Source: Butyriboletus loyo
Lineage: Eukaryota; Basidiomycota; Agaricomycetes; Boletales; Boletaceae
DNA length: 30,372 bases
Direction of reading: 5' to 3'
Assembly (NCBI GenBank): GCA_038093515.1
Contig: JBBPSI010000272.1
Location: 1-30,372 of the forward strand
The stretch's first letter is position 1. The number at the start of each line of letters is the position of its first letter. The notes under the pieces were generated by a model. That model was not told the origin of the DNA and did no database searches. It was given only the letters and a program-made list of their open reading frames with translations. Below, piece after piece: positions 1 through 7,785 of the stretch. A program made the position numbers and the translations under genes.

Positions 1-356
1 GTGTCATAACCGTCCTTCTTGTTGGCTCGGTTTTGGTTTAAGTTCCCTAGCTCGATGCGAGCGCTCTCTCCTACGTCGAAGGGGTGGAAGACTCTGTGGA
101 AATCTTCGCAGACGGTAGTGAACTCCCTTTGTCGTGGAGTAGGGGTCCCATCGAGGAGAAGGCCCATCCAGCCTTCGGAAAATGTCTTGCCTTTCCCTTC
201 GCTCATTTTCATGAGAAGGGCATTGATTTTGGACTCATCGTCGGGGAATGCATTTTGGTTGGCGGCGAAATACGTGCGCATGGCGAGGAGCCATCGCGAA
301 GCATCCTCGTTGAGACCAGAGAAGTCCTTGGGGACGATCTTTCCTTTGTCGGACAT
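1..356 (-). CDS. gag: Gag of element D, N-terminal part (truncated by window edge)
   Basis: The frame starts at an ATG at 356 (protein begins MSDKGKIVPKDF) and stays open to position 1, about 118 codons. It is the N-terminal part of the family-1 Gag, which should form the virus-like particle. It aligns along its length with the 331-residue Gag of element E, with few changes. No stop is seen, so this copy may be intact beyond the edge. An open frame without ATG continues upstream to 746 (separate entry). No zinc-binding motif is within the visible part. Confidence 0.85.
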   Translation of the reverse strand, partial: MSDKGKIVPKDFSGLNEDASRWLLAMRTYFAANQNAFPDDESKINALLMKMSEGKGKTFSEGWMGLLLDGTPTPRQREFTTVCEDFHRVFHPFDVGESARIELGNLNQNRANKKDGYD

Positions 357-746
357 TTCGTCGTTGTCTTCGTCGTCAGAGGAGTCTGCGGGAGGGAAAT
401 ACGGTGGAGAGGGGGAACGGGAAGGGTGTGGAGAGACGTGGGGGGTTCTATCGAGCCAGTCGTCGCTATATCCGTCGTCGCTAGGTGCCGGTTCGTCTTC
501 CTGCCCTTGACCCTGGTCCTCGGGTTGATAAGAGGGTTCGGGGTCTAGCTGGGGCAAAGGGGAAAACTGGGGTTCAGGGTTTGGCGGGGCGGGAGAGTGT
601 GGTGGCGACGGGTTGTCGACGACGATGGGTTCCGGTTCGGGAGAGGGAACGCGGAAAGAACGACCGACGCGTCTGGGACGTTGGATGGAAATGTTGGGCG
701 AGGGTGGGGCGGCTTTACTGCTGAAGAGCAGAAGCGAGAGGAAGAT
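357..746 (-). other. AUG-less open frame upstream of gag (element D)
   Basis: In the gag frame, 130 codons are open between a TAG inside the primer-binding site and the gag ATG. There is no ATG; a CTG lies near the start of the frame. The conceptual peptide is rich in Pro, Ser, Glu and Asp and ends in an acidic stretch (DDEDNDE). The same frame is open in elements B and E. This may be a non-AUG-initiated N-terminal extension of Gag, or merely a leader free of stops. Confidence 0.5.
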
Positions 747-754
747 CTAGTTCT
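745..754 (-). other. Primer-binding site of element D (self-priming type)
   Basis: The sense sequence is AGAACTAGAT, separated from the LTR by the dinucleotide AA. It is complementary to ATCTAGTTCT at the predicted transcript start inside the LTR. It lacks the TGG expected of a site for a tRNA 3' CCA end. Confidence 0.65.
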
Positions 755-756
755 TT

Positions 757-1182
757 TGTTACGCTGGGCGCTAACAATTGAACAGCGAGGAGGCACTCTG
801 GAGTGGCCTCGAGACTCGTAAAGCGTTTCTGAGCTGGGTCTCAGACTATGTCTTAGTGCGCACACTAAGAGTCTGGAAGTGATACTAATTGCTAGCAGGA
901 AGCTGCGTAGAACTAGATAAAGTACATGGTGGAAAGGCCGAGCCTTTATACTACTGGGGTCTGCGCACAGACCGTGTTCCTAATCGAGACGCGAGAAGGA
1001 AAGTACGAATACGGAAGGAACATTCCAGAAGACTCCGGAGTGTGAGGGAAAGTGCGTCCGTGCGCGGGAAGTGATGACTAAGCTAGAACGGTTGGTACCG
1101 TTCAAAGGGAACTAGCAGTAAGCTAGGCGAATGAAGTAGTCCAAGTGGTAGTGGATGGAAAAAGTATACCACTACCGTAACA
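757..1182 (-). repeat. Family-1 LTR, 5' LTR of element D
   Basis: This 426 bp LTR runs in sense orientation from TGTTACGG to CAGCGTAACA. It holds the family-1 promoter elements: TATAAAGG, the GGTCTGTGC-like box, the AACGG/CCGTT palindrome and the CTTAGTG/CACTAAG hairpin. The primer-binding site abuts its U5 end, so it is a 5' LTR rather than a solo LTR. Its U3 end borders element C gag at 1183. Confidence 0.92.
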
Positions 1183-1656
1183 TCCATGGCATTGGGGTCC
1201 CTTCGGTTGGATGAGGGCTTGGAAGAGGAAGAGAATGTGGGAATGTAGCGTTTCCCGGCGCGGAGGTCGTCGATGCGTTTGTGCTGCGCGTGGAAGGCGG
1301 ATGTCTTTTCGGCCCATCCGGCAAGCATGGTAGGAGGTTTCTCACAAGAGAGGACTGATTCAGTGAGGCGGGGGTCGAGACCGCGAATGAACCACTCAAT
1401 GAGTGCCTTCTCATCAATGATTCCCGACTTGGCGGCGAGAAGCTGGAATTCGGTAACGTAGGTATCGTAGCCATCCTTGCGGTTGGCTTTGTTCTGGGTG
1501 AGGTTCCCCAGATCAATTCGGGCACTCTCTCCTACGTCGAAGGGATGGAAGACCCTGTGGAAGTCCTCGCAGACTGTTGAGAACTCTCTTTGTTGCACTG
1601 TGGGGTGTCCGTCCAGAAGGAGACTCATCCATCCTTCAGAGAACGTCTTGCCTTTC
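1183..1656 (-). pseudogene. gag: Gag of element C, middle part (interrupted by elements B and D)
   Basis: This minus-strand segment encodes the Gag stretch from MSLLLDGHP to about DPNAMDV. It continues the N-terminal piece at 16949-17114; the two were separated by insertion of element B, and the 5 bp CTTTC is present on both sides. Its downstream end is cut at 1182 by element D. The segment includes the conserved retrotransposon-Gag region (YDTYVTEFQLLAAKSGI, then WFIRGLDPRL). It keeps CGA at the arginine codon that became TGA in element B, so it serves as the unmutated reference for that site. It cannot make a functional Gag. Confidence 0.88.
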
Positions 1657-1735
1657 TGTTATGGTAGTAGTCTACTTTTTCTCTCCTTTACCGTTGGGAC
1701 TACTACATTCACCTAGCGTTTTGCTAGTTCCACTT

Positions 1736-1753
1736 GAACGGTAACAACCGTTC
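1736..1753 (+). promoter_or_regulatory. Inverted AACGG palindrome in U3 (Myb-like)
   Basis: GAACGGT and ACCGTTC form a perfect inverted repeat with loop AACA. The core AACGG resembles a Myb-type site. Equivalent palindromes occur in the other family-1 LTRs; in the solo LTR at 15439 the arms read GAGCGGT and ACCGCTT, which retains most pairing. Transcription-factor identity is inferred only. Confidence 0.45.
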
Positions 1754-1803
1754 TTACTTAGTCATCACTTCTCGCGCATGGACACGCTTTCCTTCGTACT
1801 CCG

Positions 1804-1821
1804 GAATCTTCTGGAATATTC
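1804..1821 (+). promoter_or_regulatory. Heat-shock-element-like array in U3
   Basis: The sequence GAAtcTTCtgGAAtaTTC contains four alternating GAA/TTC units with 2 bp spacing, the canonical arrangement for heat-shock factor trimers. It lies about 70 bp upstream of the TATA box. Other family-1 LTRs keep two to four units in the same place. Actual heat response is not shown by sequence alone. Confidence 0.55.
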
Positions 1822-1865
1822 CTTCCGTGTTAGTAGTTTCCTTCTTGTGTCTCGATTAGGAATGC

Positions 1866-1895
1866 GGTCTGTGCGCAGACCTCAGTAGTATAAAG
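1866..1895 (+). promoter_or_regulatory. Core promoter: GGTCTGTGC box and TATAAAG
   Basis: GGTCTGTGC starts at 1866 and TATAAAG at 1889, 23 nt later. In this family the box is part of GGTCTG/CAGACC, a short inverted repeat. The same box at the same spacing precedes TATA in family 2 and in the third-family solo LTR. Transcription is expected to begin about 31 nt after TATA, at or next to 1920-1921. Confidence 0.65.
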
Positions 1896-1920
1896 GCTCG
1901 GCCTTTACACCATGTACATT

Positions 1921-1930
1921 ATCTAGTTCT
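1921..1930 (+). other. Predicted 5' end of transcript and self-primer (element B)
   Basis: ATCTAGTTCT starts about 32 nt downstream of the TATA box and is the exact reverse complement of the PBS at 2085-2094. In Tf1/sushi-like elements the first ~11 nt of the mRNA fold back on the PBS, are cleaved and prime minus-strand DNA. The coincidence of position and complementarity supports that mode here. Confidence 0.65.
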
Positions 1931-1962
1931 ACGCAGCCTACTGCTAGCAATTAGTTCATTTC

Positions 1963-1996
1963 CAGACTCTTAGTGTGCGCACTAAGGCATAGTCTG
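1963..1996 (+). other. Conserved hairpin in R/U5
   Basis: CAGACT pairs with AGTCTG and, inside it, CTTAGTG pairs with CACTAAG around a 4 nt loop (TGCG), with a small bulge on the 3' side. The inner stem is unchanged in all nine family-1 LTRs of this window while loop and bulge vary. It would lie about 40 nt from the predicted RNA 5' end. Confidence 0.5.
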
Positions 1997-2084
1997 AGAC
2001 TCACCCCAGAATCGTCTCTCGAGTCTCGAGGCCACTCCAGAGTGCCTCCTCGCTGTTCTAGTTGATAGCGCCCAGCGTAACAAA

Positions 2085-2094
2085 AGAACTAGAT
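2085..2094 (+). other. Primer-binding site of element B (self-priming type)
   Basis: AGAACTAGAT begins 2 nt after the LTR. It pairs perfectly over 10 nt with 1921-1930. No TGG, the hallmark of a tRNA primer site, follows the LTR. The AA spacer matches the 2 nt normally removed by integrase. Confidence 0.65.
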
Positions 2095-2485
2095 CTTCCT
2101 CTCGCTTCTGCTTCCCAGCAGTAAAGCCGCCCTCCCCTCGCCCACCATTTCCATCCAACGTCCAAGACGCGTCGGTCGTTCTTTCCGTGTTCCCTCTCCT
2201 GAACCGGAACCCATCGTCGTCGATAACCCGTCGCCGCCACACTCTCCTGCCCCGCCAGACCCTCAGCCCCAGTACAACCCTTCGCCCCAGTCAGACCCTG
2301 AACCCTCTTATCAACCCGAGGACCAGGGTCTAGGGCAGGAAGATGAACCGACACCCAGCGACGACGGTTATAGCAGTGACTGGCTCGACAGAACCCCCCA
2401 CGTCTCTCCCCACGTTTCCCGCTCTCCCTCCCCACTGTATTTTCCACCTGCAGATCCCTCTGACAATGAAGACAACGACAACGAT
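2093..2485 (+). other. AUG-less open frame upstream of gag (element B)
   Basis: After the TAG at 2090-2092 the gag frame is open for 131 codons up to the ATG at 2486. There is no ATG in it; a CTG at 2108-2110 is conserved in elements D and E. The conceptual sequence has an Arg-rich patch (RPRRVGRSFRVPSPEPEP), a Pro/Ser/Glu-rich middle and an acidic end. Differences from element E are mostly at third codon positions by eye, which hints at translation. In element C a 2 nt insertion disrupts the frame. Confidence 0.5.
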
Positions 2486-3480
2486 ATGTCTGATAAAAAG
2501 AATATCATTCCCAAGGATTTCTCCAGCCTCAATGAAGACGCCTCGCGATGGCTCCTTGCCATGCGCACCTACTTCGCCGCCAACCAGACGGCATTCCCCG
2601 ACGACAAATCCAAAATCAATGCCCTCCTCATGAAAATGAGCAAAGGAAAGGGCAAAACGTTCTCTGAAGGATGGATGAGCCTCCTTCTGGACGGACACCC
2701 CACAGCGCGACAAAGAGAATTCTCCACGGTCTGCAAAGACTTCCACCGAGTCTTCCACCCCTTCGACATAGGAGAGAGTGCCTGAATTGACCTGGGGAAT
2801 CTCACCCAGAACAAAGCCAACCGTAAGGACGGCTACGACACCTATGTCACTGAATTCCAGTTGCTCACCGCCAAGTCAGGAATCATCAATGAAAAAGTGC
2901 TCATCGAGTGGTTCATTCGTGGTCTCGACCCCCGCCTCGCCGAGTCTGTCCTCTCTTGCGAGAAACCCCCTACCACGCTTGCTGGATGGGCTGAGAAAAC
3001 ATCCGCCTTCCATGCGCAACACAAGCGCATCGACGACCTCTGCGCCGGGAAATGCTACATCCCCACGTTCTCCTCTCCCACCAAGCCCTCGTCCAGCAGA
3101 AGGGATCCCAACGCGATGGACATCGACGCAGTCCGACTTACTCCCGTACAACGTGCGGAGTACATGAAGCAGAACAAATGCTTCATTTGCCACCAAGTCG
3201 GCTGCCGATCACTAACCATCCTCACCCCCCTCGCAACGGGCAGAACTCCCGAGGACCGCCCTCTCGCCCCCCTCGCAACCCTCAGCGCACACACGCCGCC
3301 GTCGTCATGCAACCAGAGACCAAGCCCTCCCCACTCGTCGACTATCTGTCCGAGTTGAAAGGTCGAGGCACCCAACAGGAAGATGTCTTGAACGTTCTCA
3401 AGGCATGCTTCAATGAAGATGAAGAAAAGCTGCCCGTCGCAGCAACCAAGGTGGCCGAAGAATGGCCCAAGGATTTTTAG
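2486..3480 (+). pseudogene. gag: Gag of element B (one nonsense codon, one frameshift)
   Basis: The frame starts MSDKKNIIPKDFSSLNEDASRW and follows the family-1 Gag to EEWPKDF and stop at 3480. It is inactivated by TGA at 2783-2785, where element C has CGA in GESARIDLG, and by a 1 nt deletion near 3210, just after the CFICHQVGCRS zinc-binding stretch. The conserved capsid-like segment (YDTYVTEFQLLTAKSGI...EWFIRGLDPRL) lies between the two lesions. The last 19 nt overlap the start of pol. Intact length would be about 331 residues, as in element E. Confidence 0.88.
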
Positions 3481-6195
3481 AAAGGAGGGAAGTTTCGACG
3501 TCTTCGCCTCCTCATGTAATCGCCCCCGTAGTTTTGTCAAACCCCAATGCGCAATCAATTCGAGTTCCTGTGTCATTATTCGCGCACAAAGGGGGTCAAA
3601 TCGTCGACACATTCGCCCTGGTGGACAGCGGCGCAAGTGGATGCTTCATAGATCGCGATCTAGTGAAGCGAAAGAGATTGCCGATGGAACGGCTACCCAA
3701 GCCACTTAGTGCCCAGAACGTGGACGGGTCAAACAATCAAGGAGGAGTCATTAGACACAAGGTCACCCTCTCCATCAGAGTTGGAGAAACCGAGGAAGAA
3801 CGGAGCTTTCTTGTCCTCAATATCGGAAGAGAAAACATGATCCTGGGACTACCGTGGTTACGAGAAGCCAACCCGGTAATAGATTGGGCCACCGGCCATA
3901 TCGATCTACCAGATCAAATCAAGAAGCCCCGACACGACTCCCCTCGGGCAATCGCTCAATGGTACCTGGTACGCTACCTTGACTTGGATCCAGACTCCAA
4001 GATCGCCAAACTCTGGAAGAAGCGAGTAGATGCTTCAGCAAGGGAAGCTTACCCTATTCGAAAAGCAACCATCGCGACCGAAATCGCCGCCCAGGCCGTC
4101 AAGGAGAAAGCGGTTCTCCCCACCCCGTTCAAATCCTTTGCAGACGTTTTTGACAAAAAGAACACTGAGGAGCTACCCCCGTCCCGATCTTTCGACCATG
4201 CAATTGACCTTGACAAGGACTTTGTTCCGAAAGTCGCCAAGGTCTACCCCTTGAACCCGAAAGAATCGGAAGCCTGCAAAGCTTTCGTCGAAGAACATCT
4301 CAAGTCGGGAAAGATCACGCCCTCCAAGTCTCCTCAGGCAGCCCCCTTCTTCTTTGTATCCAAGAAGGATGGCTCGTTACGCCCCTGTCAGGACTACAGG
4401 TACCTGAACTCCCATACAGTCAAGAACGCCTACCCTCTCCCTCTCATCTCCGACCTCGTCGATCGACTCAAGGGGTCAAAGATTTTCACCAAGATGGACA
4501 TCCGCTGGGGATACAACAACGTCCTCATCAAGCCAAATGACCGCTGGAAGGCGGCCTTCATCACTCCTCAAGGGCTGTTCAAACCCACAGTGATGTTCTT
4601 TGGCCTCTGTAACTCCCCAGCCACGTTCCAGGCATTGATGGACCACATCTTTGGCGACCTCATGGCAGAGGGTTGGCTGATCATCTACATGGATGACCTG
4701 TTGATTCATTCTGCCACCCCTGCGGAACACGAGGCGCGCACGATCCGCGTCCTAGAGAGACTCAGAGAGCACAAGCTGTTTCTCAAACTAGAAAAGTGTT
4801 CATTCGACGCCGAGGAAGTCGAGTACCTCGGAATGATGGTCCGGGAAGGACAGGTCAAGATGGACCCTACCAAGTTGAAAGCCATTTGCGAATGGAACCC
4901 CCCGACCTCGGTGAAGGCAGTCAGGTCCTTCATCAGATTCTGCAATTTTTATTGCCGGTTCATCCAAGATTTCTCCCACATCACGAAGCTGCTGCATGAC
5001 CTGACTAAGAAGAACTCCCCCTGGGCCTGGACCCCTGCCTGTGAAGCCACGTTCCAGGCCATAAAACAGTCATTCTTGAGGCAGCCTGTCCTCTCCATGC
5101 CTGATGTTACGAAGCCGTTCGCCGTCATGACAGACGCCTCCCTTACTGCTACTGGAGCAGTACTCATGCAAAAGGATGTCAATGGCGACCTGCATCCTTG
5201 TGCCTACTTGTCAAAGACGCTCTCGCCCGCTGAGCGCAATTATGACATCTATGATCGTGAGTTGCTCGCGGTCATTCACGCATTAGAAGAATGGCGCCAC
5301 TACCTGCGAGGTACTGGTCACCAAGTAGAGATTCTCACCGACCACAAGAATCTCATGTACTTCCGCCAACCGAATAAGTTGTCCCACCGGCAAGCACGCT
5401 GGCTCATGTTCCTGCAGGATTTCGACCTGCATTTCCATCACATTCCGGGTATGCAGATGGGCCCCACCAATGCCCTGTCCCGACGAGACGATGTCGACAC
5501 CTCTACCGACGACCAAGAGGTCACCCTCCTTCCCGAAAACCTGTTCGCCAGGAAAATTGATGTTGTGCTCGCAGAAAAGATCGCCGCCTCCACCCCCAGC
5601 AACCCCATGATTAAAAGATGCATGCAGGCTCTCTACAAAGACTCTCCCCTCTTCCCCAAGATGAATGCTGGGGACTGGGACTTCGACGGTAAAGAGCTGT
5701 ATTTCCGCAAGAAGCGCTACATTCCCGAGGCGGCATGGGTCGACCTCATCCGATCCTTACATGACAGCCCTGCTGGGGGTCACGGTGGCATATTCCGCAC
5801 CCAGAACCTGGTACAATGGGATTATTGGTGGCCAGGCATGGCTAATTTGGTCCGCCGCTTCGTTTCTGGCTGCACCATATGTCAAGCGCACAAGGTTAAT
5901 ACTCATCCCACCGTACCCCCTCTCACTCCTTTGGCCAGCGTAGCCTCTCGTCCCTTCGAACAAGTGTCAGTCGACCTCATCACCGGTCTTCCTCCTTCCC
6001 TGGGTTATGATTCTGTCATGGTCGTGGTAGACCATGGGCTTACGAAGGGGGTAATTTATTCCCCTTGCAATAAAGACATTGACATGGCAGGAGTCGCCAA
6101 ATTATTCTTCAAAACTGTCTTCCTCCGTTTTGGCCTACACTCCCGCTGCATCTCAGACCGAGGTCCTCAGTTTGCATCCACCTTCGCTAGGGAAC
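3462..6195 (+). pseudogene. pol: Pol of element B, protease to mid-integrase (split by family-2 element)
   Basis: Pol begins at an ATG overlapping the gag stop, in the -1 frame. Visible in order are an aspartic protease (ALVDSGASGCF), RT with YMDD near 4687, RNase H (MTDASLTATGA, DRELLAVIHALEEWRHYLRG, LTDHKNL), and the integrase zinc domain (GGHGGIFRTQN...GCTICQAHK). The first two catalytic Asp of the DDE core follow (SVDLITGLP, SDRGPQF). The frame has no internal stop until the family-2 element enters at 6196. It continues at 13965-14791. Unusual residues compared with element E: GPTNALSRR instead of GPADALSRR, and FIRFCNFYCRF instead of FIGFCNFYRRF. Confidence 0.92.
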
Positions 6196-6450
6196 TGTTA
6201 CAGTTTTACCCCTAAGCGTACCCCGCCACTCGTTTTCCCACGCTTACGCGTCCCCGCCGCCCCCGCCGCCTCGCGATGCCGCCCATCGCCCGCTCCCCAG
6301 TCGCCTAGTGGACGTTATCCACTTCCCCGGTTGCTCCTGCGAGTCTCTGTGCCGTTGCACGAGATAGCCCCTGTCTTCTCGCCCCGTCGGGCCGGACCTT
6401 CAGCTGAGCTGTCGCGTCCCTCTTATTTTGACCAATGACATTTCTTACAT

Positions 6451-6467
6451 CATGTGACTAGCATGTG
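6451..6467 (+). promoter_or_regulatory. Decayed paired E-boxes in family-2 U3
   Basis: Two CATGTG motifs start at 6451 and 6462. In the 3' LTR (13392, 13403), the inverted solo LTR (10257, 10268) and the remnant (28525, 28536) both are CACGTG at the same spacing. The 5' LTR has therefore lost both by C to T at CpG. Confidence 0.5.
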
Positions 6468-6720
6468 ACTAGATTACAACGCGTCAGTACCTTCGCGTCG
6501 AGACCTGTATCCAAGGGCTCCGCCGTTCGCGCACCCTTCGCCCTGTGGGGCCGGCCTCATGGACATCGTCACTTCACATTCAGCACTTCCCATTCGCTGA
6601 CGATGTCGCCACCTTGCTCGGAGCTTCGCTCCCTAGTTACCGGCACTTTGCCGCTCCTTCTTTCGACGCTATGACTTGGATGGACTCATAGCCCTTTGCC
6701 CTCGCTGCCACGCACAGCTC

Positions 6721-6751
6721 GGTCTGTGCACGATACCCCATAGTATATAAG
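6721..6751 (+). promoter_or_regulatory. Family-2 core promoter: GGTCTGTGC box and TATATAAG
   Basis: GGTCTGTGC starts at 6721 and TATATAAG at 6744, exactly 23 nt apart as in family 1. The predicted transcript start lies about 34-36 nt further on, at the self-primer at 6780. Confidence 0.62.
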
Positions 6752-6779
6752 ATCGTACTTAGAGTAGTACGAGTTCTTT

Positions 6780-6789
6780 AGCTAATTCT
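6780..6789 (+). other. Predicted transcript 5' end and self-primer (family 2)
   Basis: AGCTAATTCT is the exact reverse complement of the PBS at 7018-7027. It differs from the family-1 self-primer ATCTAGTTCT at two positions, and the family-2 PBS carries the two matching changes. Confidence 0.65.
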
Positions 6790-7017
6790 ACGCATCTACC
6801 AAGTGCATAGTAATCTAGCATTATACCCATCTCTTGCCGATAAAGCCGATAAGAGCCTGCTCGATCTCGTCTGGTCGCCACCACACAAGATCTCGCCGAC
6901 ACTTGCTTTGCAAGACACCCGATAGCGTCGTTCACGCGAGTCGGCACTTTCCTTATTAGGCTCGAGCCCCTAGTCAAGTGCTCGCTGCTAGTTATTGTGC
7001 GCTATCAGCGTAACAAA

Positions 7018-7027
7018 AGAATTAGCT
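7018..7027 (+). other. Primer-binding site of family-2 element
   Basis: AGAATTAGCT starts 2 nt after the LTR, the same spacing as in family 1. It pairs with 6780-6789 over 10 nt. Confidence 0.65.
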
Positions 7028-7196
7028 CTCTACCCGCTTCTGTTCTCCAACAGTAAAGCCGCCCCCCAGCCCGCCGCCGTCTCCAACTTTGCGAAGTCGC
7101 CCCGAGACCGCCATGTCTTTCGTCAACCGATACGCCCTTCTCGCTGAGAAGACCGAGGACAACATTGTCCATGCCATCGCCGCCGCCGCCATCACC

Positions 7197-7307
7197 TGCT
7201 CGCGAGCAGTGTGTCACAACCCCTTCCACCATCATCCTACTGCGGTAGAAGACACGCCTCCTACCTGCTTGCGAGCAGATTGCCGAAACCCCTTCCACAT
7301 TCATCCT
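7197..7307 (+). other. Tandem CX4CX4HxH motif in family-2 Gag
   Basis: Two copies, CSRAVCHNPFHHHP and CLRADCRNPFHIHP, lie 23 residues apart. Each has C-x4-C-x4-H-x-H followed by Pro. The geometry could bind zinc but is not the retroviral CCHC knuckle. The assignment is by pattern only. Confidence 0.5.
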
Positions 7308-7364
7308 GCCGCGGCAGAAGAAACCTTTACGACTGTCACCCGCCCCGCCACCCGCCGTTCCCCG

Positions 7365-7785
7365 CTTTGGAAAGCGCAAGCCATCGGAAGAGCCATGCGT
7401 GCCTCTTCCCCCGTCGCGCACTTACGCGCAATCCCCTTCCCCGCCACCCGACAGACCCCACTTCAGAAAGCCCTCTCCTTGGGAGCAGCCCGCCGAACTG
7501 GCTCCCCTATTGAAAAGGCAAGAGCCATAGGGAGAGCCATGCGTGCCTCTTCCTCCCCCGCGCAGATACGCGCCGCCACCACCGCTCCAAGGAAACTCTC
7601 CCCCCTCGACAAGGCACGGGAGATCGGGAAAGCCAGACGCGCTTCGTCCCCACCAGTACAGGTTCGCGTAACCTCCACACCACCGAAGAACATTCCACCA
7701 CCTCTCGCGAGAGCCTGGAACATTGGGAACGCCAGACGCGCCTCTTCCCCGACACCGCCGCCGTCACAAGTCCGAGCCGCCTCCA
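7365..7785 (+). repeat. Degenerate basic repeats in family-2 Gag
   Basis: About five units of roughly 25-30 residues follow the pattern P-L/I-x-K-A-x-x-I-G-x-A-x-R-A-S-S-P, with variants KALSLGAARRTGSP and ARAWNIGNARRASSP. They are basic and Ser/Pro-rich, fitting a nucleic-acid-binding or phosphorylated segment. Function is unknown. Confidence 0.6.

Larger units (their letters stand above)
1..1182 (-). mobile_element. Element D: family-1 Ty3/Gypsy retrotransposon, 5' part only
   Basis: This minus-strand element begins with its 5' LTR (757-1182) and continues leftwards through primer-binding site, leader and gag until the window edge. It is inserted in the gag gene of element C, whose sequence resumes at 1183. 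The matching target-site duplication cannot be checked because the other end lies outside the window. What is visible is closely similar to element E on the right side of the window. Confidence 0.9.
1657..2082 (+). repeat. Family-1 LTR, 5' LTR of element B
   Basis: This 426 bp LTR starts TGTTATGG (a C to T change from the usual TGTTACGG) and ends CAGCGTAACA. It is the best reference copy for the promoter elements listed separately. The terminal CpG change touches the region recognised by integrase. Confidence 0.93.
6196..7015 (+). repeat. Family-2 LTR, 5' LTR
   Basis: This 820 bp LTR runs from TGTTACAG to CAGCGTAACA, sharing terminal TGTTAC/GTAACA with family 1 but otherwise unrelated over most of its length. 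It has CCAAT near 6432, a pair of E-box-derived CATGTG motifs and a TATA box at 6744. Confidence 0.93.

Noticed and set aside
19..548. Plus-strand open frames over element D
   Set aside because: They are antisense to a clear minus-strand Gag and its leader and show no domain.
2083..2100. tRNA-type primer-binding site after the LTR
   Set aside because: No TGG follows the LTR. Complementarity to the predicted RNA 5' end explains the site better.
2783..2785. Programmed readthrough or recoding of TGA
   Set aside because: The TGA positions differ between copies and the Arg codon is present in sister copies, so they are mutations.
6465..6674. Open frame of 69 codons in the family-2 LTR, repeated at 13406 and 10259
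   Set aside because: It recurs only because the LTR is repeated. It lies in the U3 promoter region, is non-ATG-started and resembles no protein.
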